Part shown: positions 53,795 to 63,326 of the stretch, in pieces
Numbering within the stretch: position 1 is the stretch's first letter
How the letters are laid out: each line of letters opens with the position of its first letter
Source: Xenorhabdus miraniensis
GTDB lineage: Bacteria; Pseudomonadota; Gammaproteobacteria; Enterobacterales; Enterobacteriaceae
NCBI RefSeq assembly: GCF_002632615.1
Contig: NZ_NITZ01000010.1
Coordinates: 106,659-170,658 of the forward strand
Direction of reading: 5' to 3'
Length of the DNA: 64,000 nucleotides
The notes under the pieces: generated by a model
The model's input: only the letters and a program-made list of their open reading frames with translations
Databases searched by the model: none
What the model was told of the DNA's origin: nothing
Translations under genes and position numbers: made by a program

Positions 53795-55537
53795 GTGAAA
53801 TCGTTTGAGTATTATTATCAGTGGGAACTTGATTACCTAAGACAACTTGCAAAATCTGCGCGTGAAGAGAAACCACATCTTGAAGATGTACTGAGTGGCA
53901 GGGATCCTGATGCTGAAAGGGTTAATGAGGGCTTTGCTGCTTTAATGGCCCGTTTGAGTCAGAAAGTCGATGATGCTTTCCCTGAGTTGACTCAGCCGTT
54001 ACTGCAAAGATTACGGGCACAGCCGATCAAAGGTATCCCTGCGACCAGTATGATTCAGTTTGACAGTGGCACGCAGGGGGATTTTGCTTTTTCCGTACCG
54101 GCAGGAACAGAAGTTCATACGCATCATCGACAGCCATTTGTCACTTGCCGAGAATGTCCTATTGAGCCTTTGATATTAGTGTCACGTGAAATTACACATC
54201 AGGTACAGACGACTAAAATCACCTTAAAATTTCGTTATATTGGTAAAGAGGAAGAGTGGCTGACCCAGCCGATTAATTTATTCCTGAGCAGTGATGAGCA
54301 GGTTGCGGATGCCCTGATGCTGGGGCTGACTCAATATTATGATGGTGCTGAACTGTATCACGACGGTCAAGTTTATAAAGCACACGGAGATCGGTTTGAA
54401 CCGCGCTCAGGCGCTTCCCGATTGGCTCTGTCATCTGCTGTCGGGGATAACTGGGCGCCACAATTGTTAGTTGAGTCTTTTTACCTGCCACATGTTAACC
54501 AATTTCTGAATTTACCTCTGCCGACCATGGCAAAGCGATTAAAACTGGCAAAACATCGTGAATTCAGTGTCGTTCTGACCTTGAATACAGTATTGCCATT
54601 GTCAGCAGCTCAAATAAAGTCTGCATTCCAGCTTCATTGTGCGCCTGTGGTTAATATGGCGCGTAACAGCCAAGTGACACTTCCCTTTGCCCCAGAAACA
54701 GCACGTTATCGTTTACCCTTAATGCCAGCTCAGGGTGTTCTGCATATTGCAGGTATTGAACTGAAAAATGAGCCAAACACAGAAGAGGAACGACGCGGGG
54801 ATGAATACCTGTTTTATCCGGTCAGCCTCCTGACAGGTATGGAACGTTATCACCCAGAGTACGACAAGGCTTGGTTCTATGCGCTTGAAATCAGCAAAGA
54901 TGCGCTGGGCAGAATACAGTATGAGCTGATTTTCTATGACAGCAAAGCGGAGTTGATGCGTAAACCACCTGAGCGTGAATTCATTTGCCATTTTTATGGC
55001 TTTGAACAACATCAGGCACCTCTTGTACTGGGTGAGATCTGCCAGACGGGAGAAAATGTTCCCGAAGTTTTTCAATTAAAAAATATCACTCCCACTTCAC
55101 AAACTTATCCTCCGATTGTTGATAGCCATCGTCATTGGGATTTGTTGTCACATTATTCTGTCGGCAGCCATTTATTGGAAATGAGCGCGTCAGTCAAACA
55201 ACTACTACAGGATTTTGATCTGTATGCAGATACTGATCGTGCGTCCAGCCGGAATATCCGGCGCATGATCGGCGGGATCGCCAATATAGAGGCAAAATGG
55301 GGTGACAGGATAATCCGGGACAGACCCGTTCGCTGTCTGCTGGTTACCCTGATGCTGGATGAAAGCGCTTATACCGATGCCGGCGAAATGTATCGATTCG
55401 CCAATTCACTCTACCAATTCTTCCCGTTCTGCCTTGCACAGGGGACATGGCTGCGAATGCGCGTGCTCAGCCAACCTTCAGAAACGGAATGGTATCTGTC
55501 ACCTTCAATGATTCAGGGTTATCGCTCAATTATGTAA
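53795..55537 (+). CDS. tssF: TssF-family T6SS baseplate protein (orphan)
   Basis: 580 residues from GTG 53795 (RBS AAAAGGAG). The N-terminus YYYQWELDYLRQLAKSAREEKPHLEDVLSGRDPDAERVNEGFAALMARLSQKVDDAFPELTQPLLQRL is the TssF/VasA/ImpG signature, including the FPELT motif. TssF normally forms the baseplate wedge with TssG and TssK; none of those genes is nearby. The C-terminus is diverged: the usual SINSF-like and terminal WPPR-like stretches of the family are replaced by FFPFCLAQGTWLRM and YLSPSMIQGYRSIM. Only 12 bases separate it from vgrG, so it belongs to that transcription unit. It may be a VgrG-dedicated baseplate variant; this is inference. Confidence 0.85.
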   Translation: MKSFEYYYQWELDYLRQLAKSAREEKPHLEDVLSGRDPDAERVNEGFAALMARLSQKVDDAFPELTQPLLQRLRAQPIKGIPATSMIQFDSGTQGDFAFSVPAGTEVHTHHRQPFVTCRECPIEPLILVSREITHQVQTTKITLKFRYIGKEEEWLTQPINLFLSSDEQVADALMLGLTQYYDGAELYHDGQVYKAHGDRFEPRSGASRLALSSAVGDNWAPQLLVESFYLPHVNQFLNLPLPTMAKRLKLAKHREFSVVLTLNTVLPLSAAQIKSAFQLHCAPVVNMARNSQVTLPFAPETARYRLPLMPAQGVLHIAGIELKNEPNTEEERRGDEYLFYPVSLLTGMERYHPEYDKAWFYALEISKDALGRIQYELIFYDSKAELMRKPPEREFICHFYGFEQHQAPLVLGEICQTGENVPEVFQLKNITPTSQTYPPIVDSHRHWDLLSHYSVGSHLLEMSASVKQLLQDFDLYADTDRASSRNIRRMIGGIANIEAKWGDRIIRDRPVRCLLVTLMLDESAYTDAGEMYRFANSLYQFFPFCLAQGTWLRMRVLSQPSETEWYLSPSMIQGYRSIM

Positions 55538-55549
55538 GGAGTTTCTACA

Positions 55550-57559
55550 GTGGATGGATTAGTTTTTACTTGCCAGATAGGTGCACTACCGCAGACCACG
55601 TTTCAGGTAGTGAATTTCAGCTTACAGGAAGGGTTATCACAACTGTTTCACCTGTCTATGACAGTAGTCAGTTCTTTTGACAACGTGGCACTCAATAAAC
55701 AATTGGGTTCCAGTGCCTCTCTGACGGTGATTAGAGATGGCGTCATTGAGCGAACTGTTAATGGTGTTGTGGCTGGAGCCGAACAGGGTAATACCGATGG
55801 GCGACAAACCTATTACACTTTTATTATTCGCCCGGAAATGTGGTTGATGACCCTCAATCAGGATAGCCGGATTTTCCACCATCAATCCGTGCCGGATATT
55901 CTCGGTCAATTACTGAAAGAACATCGCATCAGGGCAGACAGCAAGTTTTACAAAGATCACCAGCAGCATTCAATACGGGAATATACCACTCAGAAACGCG
56001 AATCCGCTTATGAATTCTGGTGCCGACTGGCGGCGGAAGAAGGCATCGTGTTCTGGTTCGAAGAGGACAAACTGTTTTACAGCAATTCCCACCTCGGCAT
56101 GTTGGCTGCGTTAACGCTGACCTACAACGTACAGGCAAACACAGATAGCAGTGACTCGACAGCATGGCAGTGGAATTACGGCGAATACCTGTGCCCGGAT
56201 GAAACGCTCCATAAAGATAATAATTTCCTGCGTCCTTCCTATCCTCTGCAACATCTGTCTACGCTGGAACATGGAGGGGATCATTCTGTATTTGAGAGTT
56301 ATGGCCGTTTTCAGAGGGATGCAGAAGGCCGCCCTTTCACCCAATTGCGTTTGGAGCAGTTGCAGAACCAGAGCAAAGTCGGTAAAGCAAGTACCAACTG
56401 TATCAAATTAAGACCGGGACGGATCTTTGTTCTGCAATCCCACCCGATTGCGACGATGAATGATCGCTGGCAGGTGGTTACTATCACGCATCATGGACAT
56501 CAACCACAAGCTTCTGGAAATGCGGGAGAAGGTACGACGCTGACCAACAACGTTTCCTTTATTCCGGGGCGGCAAGACTGGCGCCCGCCATTCCGTTACA
56601 AGCCACTGGCAGATGGGGATGAAGTGGCAACTGTCGTGGGGCCGGAAGGTGAAGAGATCTATGTTGATAAACATGGCGCTATCAAAGTTCATTTCCATTG
56701 GAATCGTTACGATGAAGCAGATGACCGCGCTTCCTGCTGGGTGCGTGTCGCGCAGGGCTGGAATGGTGATGGCTATGGATTTATGGCTATTCCGCGTATT
56801 GGTCAGGAGGTGATTATTTCCTACCTGAACGGGGATATTGATCGTCCAATAGTGACGGGCTGTACCTACAACGGCCGTAACCGCCCGCCGCTGGATCTGC
56901 CGGCGGAAAAAACGCGTACCACCTTCAAGACCCACACCCACAAAGGTGAAGGGTTTAACGAATTGCGCTTTGAAGATGCGAAAGGCAGTGAAGAGATCTA
57001 TATCCACGCCCAGAAAGACCAGCTTATCCAGATAAACCACGATAAAACCCAACGCGTTGGTCACGATGAAAGCCACCATGTCCTGAACAACCGCAAACAT
57101 GAAATCGGCAACGATGAATTCATCCGGATCATGCGTGAACAGCACATCCAGATTGATCTGAACCAGTTTGAAACCATCACCAAAGATCGCAAAACCCGCA
57201 TCAATAACAACTGGCAGGAAAATATCTTTGCGGATCACCTGCAAGAAGTCGGGCGGGATAAGACCGCCAGAATCAACAACAACTATACCCTGAATGTGGT
57301 CAACAACATCCAGAGCCTGACGAAAGTCCATACCCTACAGGCCAGCGAATCCGTGCTGATCAAAGGCAAAGCGGGGTCGATTAAGCTGGATGGTTCAGGG
57401 GTGACGATCACCGGCAAAATCACCCTGCAAGGGGATGTTTCGGTCACGGGGGGCAGTCCGGGCACGGTGCCATCACTCAGCGGATCAGCCAATGAAGGGT
57501 TGGCAATGGCAGAGGATTGCCGGGAAAAAGCCCGTAAGCAGCAGGAGCCATCAGAATAA
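55550..57559 (+). CDS. vgrG: T6SS spike protein VgrG
   Basis: 669 residues from GTG 55550, with AAGGAG eight bases upstream. The gp27-like part occupies about 1-370, with YEFWCRLAAEEGIVFWFEED typical of VgrG. The gp5/OB-fold follows (VDKHGAIKVHFHWNRYDEADDRASCWVRVAQGWNGDGYG, PRIGQEVIISYLNGDIDRPIVTGCTYN), then a beta-helical needle rich in HDE and NN repeats (about 480-620). A short Gly/Ser and charged tail ends the protein without an added effector domain. Cargo is therefore probably loaded through the DUF4123 adaptor, whose start overlaps the stop as TAATG. Confidence 0.95.
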   Translation: MDGLVFTCQIGALPQTTFQVVNFSLQEGLSQLFHLSMTVVSSFDNVALNKQLGSSASLTVIRDGVIERTVNGVVAGAEQGNTDGRQTYYTFIIRPEMWLMTLNQDSRIFHHQSVPDILGQLLKEHRIRADSKFYKDHQQHSIREYTTQKRESAYEFWCRLAAEEGIVFWFEEDKLFYSNSHLGMLAALTLTYNVQANTDSSDSTAWQWNYGEYLCPDETLHKDNNFLRPSYPLQHLSTLEHGGDHSVFESYGRFQRDAEGRPFTQLRLEQLQNQSKVGKASTNCIKLRPGRIFVLQSHPIATMNDRWQVVTITHHGHQPQASGNAGEGTTLTNNVSFIPGRQDWRPPFRYKPLADGDEVATVVGPEGEEIYVDKHGAIKVHFHWNRYDEADDRASCWVRVAQGWNGDGYGFMAIPRIGQEVIISYLNGDIDRPIVTGCTYNGRNRPPLDLPAEKTRTTFKTHTHKGEGFNELRFEDAKGSEEIYIHAQKDQLIQINHDKTQRVGHDESHHVLNNRKHEIGNDEFIRIMREQHIQIDLNQFETITKDRKTRINNNWQENIFADHLQEVGRDKTARINNNYTLNVVNNIQSLTKVHTLQASESVLIKGKAGSIKLDGSGVTITGKITLQGDVSVTGGSPGTVPSLSGSANEGLAMAEDCREKARKQQEPSE

Positions 57560-58770
57560 TGTCCTGGATACCCGATTATACCGAACATTGGATAGTGGAT
57601 TATTCCTATGCCACGCAACAAGGTGAACACTACTCTGCCCGGGCGATTGTCCATGCAGCGAGCAAGCCACAGGCTCTATCGTCGCTGGCGGAATATGTCT
57701 TACAGGCGGGACATTCACCGGGGCAATACCAAAATATTCAGCCGTTGCCTGAATACCTTGCTGCCAGCTCTTATATCGAATTGCCGCTATTGCGGCAGTT
57801 CCGGCAAGGGGTGGAGCGGAATGCACGAGTGATCCCGCTAAACGAACACAATATCAACACCCTCTTGCCTGCCGAGCGTGGCGTATTGCAGTTCGCTGTG
57901 ACGGAAACCATGCCCGCCAAAGAGAGCAGACAATACCGCTATATGGTGATTGATGCCACGGTTTACCGTCGGGTCATGGGCAGTTTTATCGTGCCTGACC
58001 TGATGGTCTCCAACCTGCGATGGGAAAGCCTGTTTCAGGGGGAAACCCAAATCACGCTCGAAGACAGCGCCCCTTATCTGGTTGAATTAACCGATGACAC
58101 AACAGTGCATTCTGCTTTTCAGCAGAAGATCACACAGCCGATCACACCGGAACCGGGAATTTTTATCGACAGTGACCAGCCATTTCCCGTGATCCGTAAT
58201 CACCTGCGTAAATTCACCTATCTGAGAAATGAACAACAACAATCATGGGTGTTTTATCGCTTCTATGTGCCGCAAGGCTTGCTCCCGCTACTGAAAAGCC
58301 TGCCGGATGAACAACTGATGCACTTTATGCGCCCGATAACGCGCATCGGTTATTTCGATAGCCAGACAGCGCAGTACTATGCCCTTTCTTTGGCTGAAAA
58401 CACATTAGATCAGGAGAAAACAGCACCCGTGGCAATTAACCCCTATCTGATAAATCTATTAGCGGGGCAAACCCAAGAGCGGGCGGTGGCTCAAATAGTG
58501 AAATTTATTGCAGAGACCCAACCTGAACTGTCGCCAGAACAGAAGGAACAATTGCCAGCCTTTGTGGTGCAACAGGCCAATTTTGCTTGTCTGGCGGGTT
58601 TCGCCCATCAGCGTTCCATTCTGTATCTGGTAGCGGGCAGAAGCCTGGCGCGGGATAACGAAGCACTCTGGCAGCGGGCATGGCAGCATGCCTGTACACA
58701 AGCACAGGCGCAAGAGGTGCGGGCGCTGGCTTGTTATGAGTATTGTTTTAAAAACCGAGCATTAAGTTAA
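57559..58770 (+). CDS. DUF4123 T6SS adaptor (VasW/Tap-like)
   Basis: 403 residues. An N-terminal region of ~90 residues (SWIPDYTEHWIVDYSYATQQG...) precedes the DUF4123 domain at about 125-275, seen as YRYMVIDATVYRRVMG, WESLFQGETQITLEDSAPYLVEL and WVFYRFYVPQGLLPLLKSL. The C-terminal 100 residues (SPEQKEQLPAFVVQQANF...) recur as a remnant at 48797. DUF4123 proteins (Tap-1/TEC, V. cholerae VasW) load effectors onto VgrG. The start overlaps the vgrG stop and the stop is 18 bases before the effector, matching the vgrG-vasW-vasX order. Confidence 0.88.
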   Translation: MSWIPDYTEHWIVDYSYATQQGEHYSARAIVHAASKPQALSSLAEYVLQAGHSPGQYQNIQPLPEYLAASSYIELPLLRQFRQGVERNARVIPLNEHNINTLLPAERGVLQFAVTETMPAKESRQYRYMVIDATVYRRVMGSFIVPDLMVSNLRWESLFQGETQITLEDSAPYLVELTDDTTVHSAFQQKITQPITPEPGIFIDSDQPFPVIRNHLRKFTYLRNEQQQSWVFYRFYVPQGLLPLLKSLPDEQLMHFMRPITRIGYFDSQTAQYYALSLAENTLDQEKTAPVAINPYLINLLAGQTQERAVAQIVKFIAETQPELSPEQKEQLPAFVVQQANFACLAGFAHQRSILYLVAGRSLARDNEALWQRAWQHACTQAQAQEVRALACYEYCFKNRALS

Positions 58771-58788
58771 CACAAGGAAATAAGGTAA

Positions 58789-61700
58789 ATGGAAAAATCG
58801 ATATTAACGAGCGTGAATGACGCTCTTGAGACAGCCGCGGAAAAAGTGGAAAAAACGTTTGAAAAAATTGTCGATGAGGCGAAGGCACGCATACCTCATG
58901 AGTTGGATATGGATACCGTTGTCAGGCCCTGTGACGCCAATATCCGGCCGGTTTATCCTGTCAGATATGCTTATATGAATTTTTTTGGTGACAAATGGGT
59001 AAATGCTCAATTACCGCCGCCAATAAGGACTTTTATTGATCCTGATGATAATTCATTAAATGCAAGCGTTCTGGGGGGCTATAGCATTCGAATGCCAAGA
59101 CCGGGTTGGATCTATGTCAAAGAAGAAGGGCCAATTAAAACCAGGGGTTCCCAACAAGATGGCAAGTTATTGATTTTCAAATTCAGCCCTGAAATTGTCA
59201 CATTAGAGGGCAAAAGGGGAATGGTCACAAAATACACCAAATATGAGCAAAAAGCCGGAAGCTCATCGTGGGAAGAAATCCACCCTGCCAGCGGTACAGC
59301 GGGATTAGGCTATCCTTTTCTGGCGATTGATAAAGATGTGACCCAGATCAGCATCGTTTACAGTGAAGTCAATCTGGCTAAATCTGTCCTGAATAAGATG
59401 GATAACGATAAAAACTTCCGCAAGAGTGCGATGCAATTTGTGGATTTAGATAATGAAGCATCAGATTATGCCATTGATGCCAAACAAGAACATTTCGACG
59501 GATTAGTGGAAGATTTCAAAGATCCTGAAAAACAATTTCAGGCATACAAAAATCAATTATCCGATCCGCTTTTACAATCTGCTGATTTGGGAGATATCAC
59601 GACTGAAGGCAGTTTTTTCATGAATGCAGATATGGAAATGCGTTATATAGACAGCCTTATCTGCCCTTATTACAAAGACAAGGCAAAGATTGTGGTATTG
59701 AACGATCCTGTGGGATATCAGCGTGATATTTTAATGGCTTATGAGTTACTTAATCTTTGGGAGCTAAGCTATTCTGCGACAAATATTTATCCTCTTACTA
59801 TAGGGCAATTTGTTGAGGTAATAGCTGCATCAAAGGATGAAAATATTAAAGAATATTTTAAAGAACATATTCATCAGGAAAATTGGAAAACCTGGTGGCC
59901 TAAACTTACCGATCCCATTTTAGATGTAAAAAAAAGGCAAGGAAAAGTTCTTGAAATATATAAAGAATTTTTTGAAAGTCCGAATATTGCAGGTAAATTA
60001 GGTGGTTTATCACATTATTTCAAGTATTTTTTTTCGTTGAGTGATAAAAAAAGTGATCTGACAGAAGAAGATGGTCATGAATTTGAAATACATTGCGATC
60101 TAATTGCAGAATTAATGCAGCCATTACAGAGAACAGTAGAGGGAGCGTCGACATTAGAACATATTATTGGTGGTAAACCTGCATTAGATGAGGGTAGTGC
60201 ATGGTTTGTTATTAACAATGGAATCGTCAATACGTTAGGACATGATGGTGCTCAAAAACCATTGATGGCAGAATATATAACAAAAGGAATAGATAAAGTT
60301 CTTAGTGCAACAGGTGAAGTACTAGGGATGTTTCTTGCATGGGGAGCCGAAAAAATAGCTCAAGGTTCTGCCAGCTTATATGTAAAAAGTATTGAAAAAG
60401 TAAACCAGATTTTTACCAATAAAGTGTTTAACACGTTGGGAGTAGAAGAATATAAAGGGTCTGTTTTATTGACAGAAAAAGAAGTGGCAAAATTAATCAA
60501 TGATCTGGAGAAATATAAACAACAAGGGCTGATCGGGAAACTGAAAGAGTGGGGAAAAAAAACCAAAGCCAACGTTCAAAAAGAGGGAGGAAAGGCAGTA
60601 TTTAACTGGTCAAATCGAATTAAAAATTATACGGGAGATTTGAAACTAAAAATACCTACCATTAAAATTAACAGCCCAAAATTTAATATTAAGCTTATGC
60701 AACATTATGATAAGTCTCTTAGTATTGTACTGGATTGCAGCCTAACTGGATTTGATCTTATTATGAAAAGTTATACATTCTATACCTTGTTGTCGCAATC
60801 TGGTTTTGATAGAAATAATCCACTGCACGCGAATCGAAAAATTGTGTATTTAGCTTTTACTTACCTGAATACGACACTTGGTATGGCAATTGCAGCACGC
60901 AATGCTTCTGAGCTTGTCGGGAAAGGGCTTGCAAAAGCAGAAGCACTAGCGAGAAAAATGAATCATCCTGCGGCAGAAGCACTATTAGGTGCTGCATCAC
61001 GCAGGCTTATGTTAAGTAGTACCCATATAAAACTGCTGGCAAAGGGGACGGTTGGGATAACTGGGATTTTAAGCGGGGGGCTTGCTTATTATGATGCTTA
61101 TCAAGCTAAGGCTTTAGGTAGTCATAAGGAAGCGTATGCACATGTTGCTATTGGTACCGGTACATTAATGATAACTGCTGGATTTTTGGGACCATCACTT
61201 TTAGGCACAAGCGCTGGAACAGCAGGAGTAGGAACATTCTTTACCGGTATGGTATGGGTGGGAATTCTAGGCATGCTGGCAAGTATTGCCTATTTAGTTT
61301 TTTTTGGAAAAACCCAATTGGAATATTTATTAATGAATTGCTTTTGGGGAAGTGGTGATAAATATTCATTTTTGGAAATGGGTTTTAAACGACCTGAAGA
61401 TATAGCACTCCAATTCGGCAAAGTTCGAAAAATGGATGATAAAGTAATTAATACATTTAAGGTAGAATATCAAGAGTTTTTGAATTTTTTTACTAGGCCA
61501 ATATTAAAAAAGGAAAGTAATAAAAAAGGAAATATGGTTTATCATTTTATGTTGCCGAATTTTCAATGGGAAAGATCGGAGTTAGTTTATCATGTTTTAC
61601 CATCATCTACTGTTACTTCCAGAAGTGATCACACCATTTATGTAAATGAGCGTCATTATGCTAAAGCTAAGCGGAGATTTGATGAATTAATGGAACAAGT

Positions 61701-61917
61701 CCTCTCCGAGATAATTTATAAAAATGAAAACCCCATTGATGAAAATGGCATTCTTACTTTGACATTGGAAATAGAAGAAGAATATGCTCAATATTTAACA
61801 ATTTTTTGGTACTATATGCCCAAAGAAGATGATATATCACCCTTGCGTTATCAATGGGGAGAAGAGCCAACAGTCGAAAATGCGATTTATGGATATTTTG
61901 ATGAGAAGGTACGTTAA
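58789..61917 (+). CDS. VasX-like T6SS effector 2
   Basis: 1042 residues, paralogous over its whole length to effector 1. The N-terminal VasX_N-type module is VRPCDANIRPVYPVRYAY (about 43-60) followed by MPRPGWIYVKEE. The hydrophobic glycine-rich cluster at about 750-845 (GILSGGLAYYDAYQ, GTGTLMITAGFLGPSLLG, GTFFTGMVWVGILGMLASIAYLVFF) is the likely membrane-inserting part. The end EEPTVENAIYGYFDEKVR is conserved with effector 1 and the relic at 63327. The stop TAA is directly followed by the ATG of the immunity gene. No catalytic motif was recognised, so pore formation is the best family inference. Confidence 0.84.
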   Translation: MEKSILTSVNDALETAAEKVEKTFEKIVDEAKARIPHELDMDTVVRPCDANIRPVYPVRYAYMNFFGDKWVNAQLPPPIRTFIDPDDNSLNASVLGGYSIRMPRPGWIYVKEEGPIKTRGSQQDGKLLIFKFSPEIVTLEGKRGMVTKYTKYEQKAGSSSWEEIHPASGTAGLGYPFLAIDKDVTQISIVYSEVNLAKSVLNKMDNDKNFRKSAMQFVDLDNEASDYAIDAKQEHFDGLVEDFKDPEKQFQAYKNQLSDPLLQSADLGDITTEGSFFMNADMEMRYIDSLICPYYKDKAKIVVLNDPVGYQRDILMAYELLNLWELSYSATNIYPLTIGQFVEVIAASKDENIKEYFKEHIHQENWKTWWPKLTDPILDVKKRQGKVLEIYKEFFESPNIAGKLGGLSHYFKYFFSLSDKKSDLTEEDGHEFEIHCDLIAELMQPLQRTVEGASTLEHIIGGKPALDEGSAWFVINNGIVNTLGHDGAQKPLMAEYITKGIDKVLSATGEVLGMFLAWGAEKIAQGSASLYVKSIEKVNQIFTNKVFNTLGVEEYKGSVLLTEKEVAKLINDLEKYKQQGLIGKLKEWGKKTKANVQKEGGKAVFNWSNRIKNYTGDLKLKIPTIKINSPKFNIKLMQHYDKSLSIVLDCSLTGFDLIMKSYTFYTLLSQSGFDRNNPLHANRKIVYLAFTYLNTTLGMAIAARNASELVGKGLAKAEALARKMNHPAAEALLGAASRRLMLSSTHIKLLAKGTVGITGILSGGLAYYDAYQAKALGSHKEAYAHVAIGTGTLMITAGFLGPSLLGTSAGTAGVGTFFTGMVWVGILGMLASIAYLVFFGKTQLEYLLMNCFWGSGDKYSFLEMGFKRPEDIALQFGKVRKMDDKVINTFKVEYQEFLNFFTRPILKKESNKKGNMVYHFMLPNFQWERSELVYHVLPSSTVTSRSDHTIYVNERHYAKAKRRFDELMEQVLSEIIYKNENPIDENGILTLTLEIEEEYAQYLTIFWYYMPKEDDISPLRYQWGEEPTVENAIYGYFDEKVR
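58873..58928 (+). repeat. 56-bp block identical in both effector genes, copy 2
   Basis: Exact match to 49122-49177 in effector 1, within the N-terminal module coding sequence. Confidence 0.9.
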
Positions 61918-62898
61918 ATGATAAACTCAATAAAAAAGTGGCTAGCTAGAAAGACTGAAGGTAAAGTAAATAATGATATCAGAATTAACCGGCTCTCAAT
62001 AGTGTGCGATCCTTTCTTGGATGAAGACATTGGAATTCTGGATAAAGAGCAAATAAAAACAGAGGGTTTTATTGATTTAATTGATGATAAAAAATGTGAA
62101 ATACGATATGGCAGGAGTAATTATCGTGAAAATATTTTACTTGCTTCTTTAGCTGGGTTTTTATTAGGATTTTGTTTTTTTATTGATGATTACATTACAT
62201 CATGGAAAGCTAATGAGAACTTTCATTTAAGTATTGTTAGTGATATTAAAGATAAATATGGGGAAGATTTTTATCTAAATCCTAAATTGCCTGATTATTA
62301 TAAAGCTTATGAGTATATTGCTGATGCAGAGAGCATTTCTTTTTCTCAATATTTTCATATTCTTTATATGGATAGTGGTTTTTACGGTAAATCGAGAGCT
62401 CAACAGGGTTTATTGCTAGATGGTGGTTTTTTTATATTTTCCATTACAATGATTTTAATTCATTTATGGGTACTATCTTTAATTCGTAAAATATCACCTC
62501 TTGTTATTGATCGGGAAAAACAACTGTTTTATACATGGCGTAAGGGAAGAATGTATGTTGCACGTTACTCTCAAGTCGATGTTGTTAATCTATATGATGT
62601 TCTGTATTTCAGAGCTTATGGATTTGACAAAAATAACAAACTGATGATTTATGATTTTGAACCCCGTATTCCTAACTTAATAGACGACATAATAAGCAAA
62701 AAATATTTATTGGCTTTTATGGCAAAATATCTGATTCAAGGAAAAGAATCTGTCAGTTCAGTGGATTTTAAACGCCAATCATCAATATTTTCTTTACGTA
62801 AGAACTCAAAACCAGCAGATTGGGAACAACAAATTTCAGTAATTTTAGCAGAGTTGGATAGGCTTGGTCCACCGAAAAGGGCTACTGATCCTAAATGA
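61918..62898 (+). CDS. Putative membrane immunity protein 2
   Basis: 326 residues, starting immediately after the effector stop. A lysine-rich N-terminus (INSIKKWLARKTEGK) precedes RLSIVCDPFLDEDIGILDKEQ, then helices at about 71-91 (ILLASLAGFLLGFCFFIDDYI) and 164-190. The C-terminal domain begins LVIDREKQLFYTWRKGRMYVARYS. It aligns along its length with immunity protein 1. Loss of a gap between effector and immunity genes suggests translational coupling. The precise family name is uncertain. Confidence 0.75.
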   Translation: MINSIKKWLARKTEGKVNNDIRINRLSIVCDPFLDEDIGILDKEQIKTEGFIDLIDDKKCEIRYGRSNYRENILLASLAGFLLGFCFFIDDYITSWKANENFHLSIVSDIKDKYGEDFYLNPKLPDYYKAYEYIADAESISFSQYFHILYMDSGFYGKSRAQQGLLLDGGFFIFSITMILIHLWVLSLIRKISPLVIDREKQLFYTWRKGRMYVARYSQVDVVNLYDVLYFRAYGFDKNNKLMIYDFEPRIPNLIDDIISKKYLLAFMAKYLIQGKESVSSVDFKRQSSIFSLRKNSKPADWEQQISVILAELDRLGPPKRATDPK

Positions 62899-63061
62899 TA
62901 GTTGGAATATATTAATATAGTTAGTTATATTTTTATTTCAGAAAAAATAGCACCGAAGAATACTATAATCATATCGGTGCTAATTTTAAGGATTAAAAAA
63001 TTATATTATAAATAGTTACTTTATTATCATTTATACTAAATTGTTATATGAGATTGTTTTT

Positions 63062-63321
63062 ATGACTAAGGATAACAAAATTAAATTAGCACGACTGTCA
63101 ACTGCTTGCGATCCTTTCTTGGATGAAGACATTGGCATGTTGGATAAAGAGCAAATAAAAACAGAGGACTTTATTGATGTAATTGATGATAAAAATGTGA
63201 AATACGATATGGCAGGAGTCATTATCGTGAAAATATTTTACTTGATTATTTAGCTAGTTTTTTATTAGGTTTTTGTATTTTCATTAACGATGTTATTAAT
63301 ACATGGAAAGCGAATAAGGAA
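63062..63321 (+). pseudogene. Frameshifted, truncated immunity gene relic
   Basis: ATG 63062 opens RLSTACDPFLDEDIGMLDKEQIKTEDFIDVIDDK, nearly identical to immunity protein 2. At 63191-63195 the run of six A found in immunity gene 2 has only five, shifting the frame to a stop near 63253. Restoring one A would recover NILLDYLASFLLGFCIFINDVINTWKAN, the first membrane helix. Homology then ends abruptly near 63321, where the tail of an effector gene is joined out of frame. It is a recent duplicate already broken twice. Confidence 0.88.
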
Positions 63322-63326
63322 AATAA

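Noticed and set aside
56408..57331. 307-codon open frame antisense to vgrG
   Set aside because: It is the mirror of a GC-richer, strongly biased coding region; it has no recognisable motif or RBS, and vgrG motifs are intact on the plus strand.
55550..57559. VgrG with a fused C-terminal effector domain
   Set aside because: The sequence ends shortly after the needle in a 45-residue low-complexity tail, so no extra domain is present.
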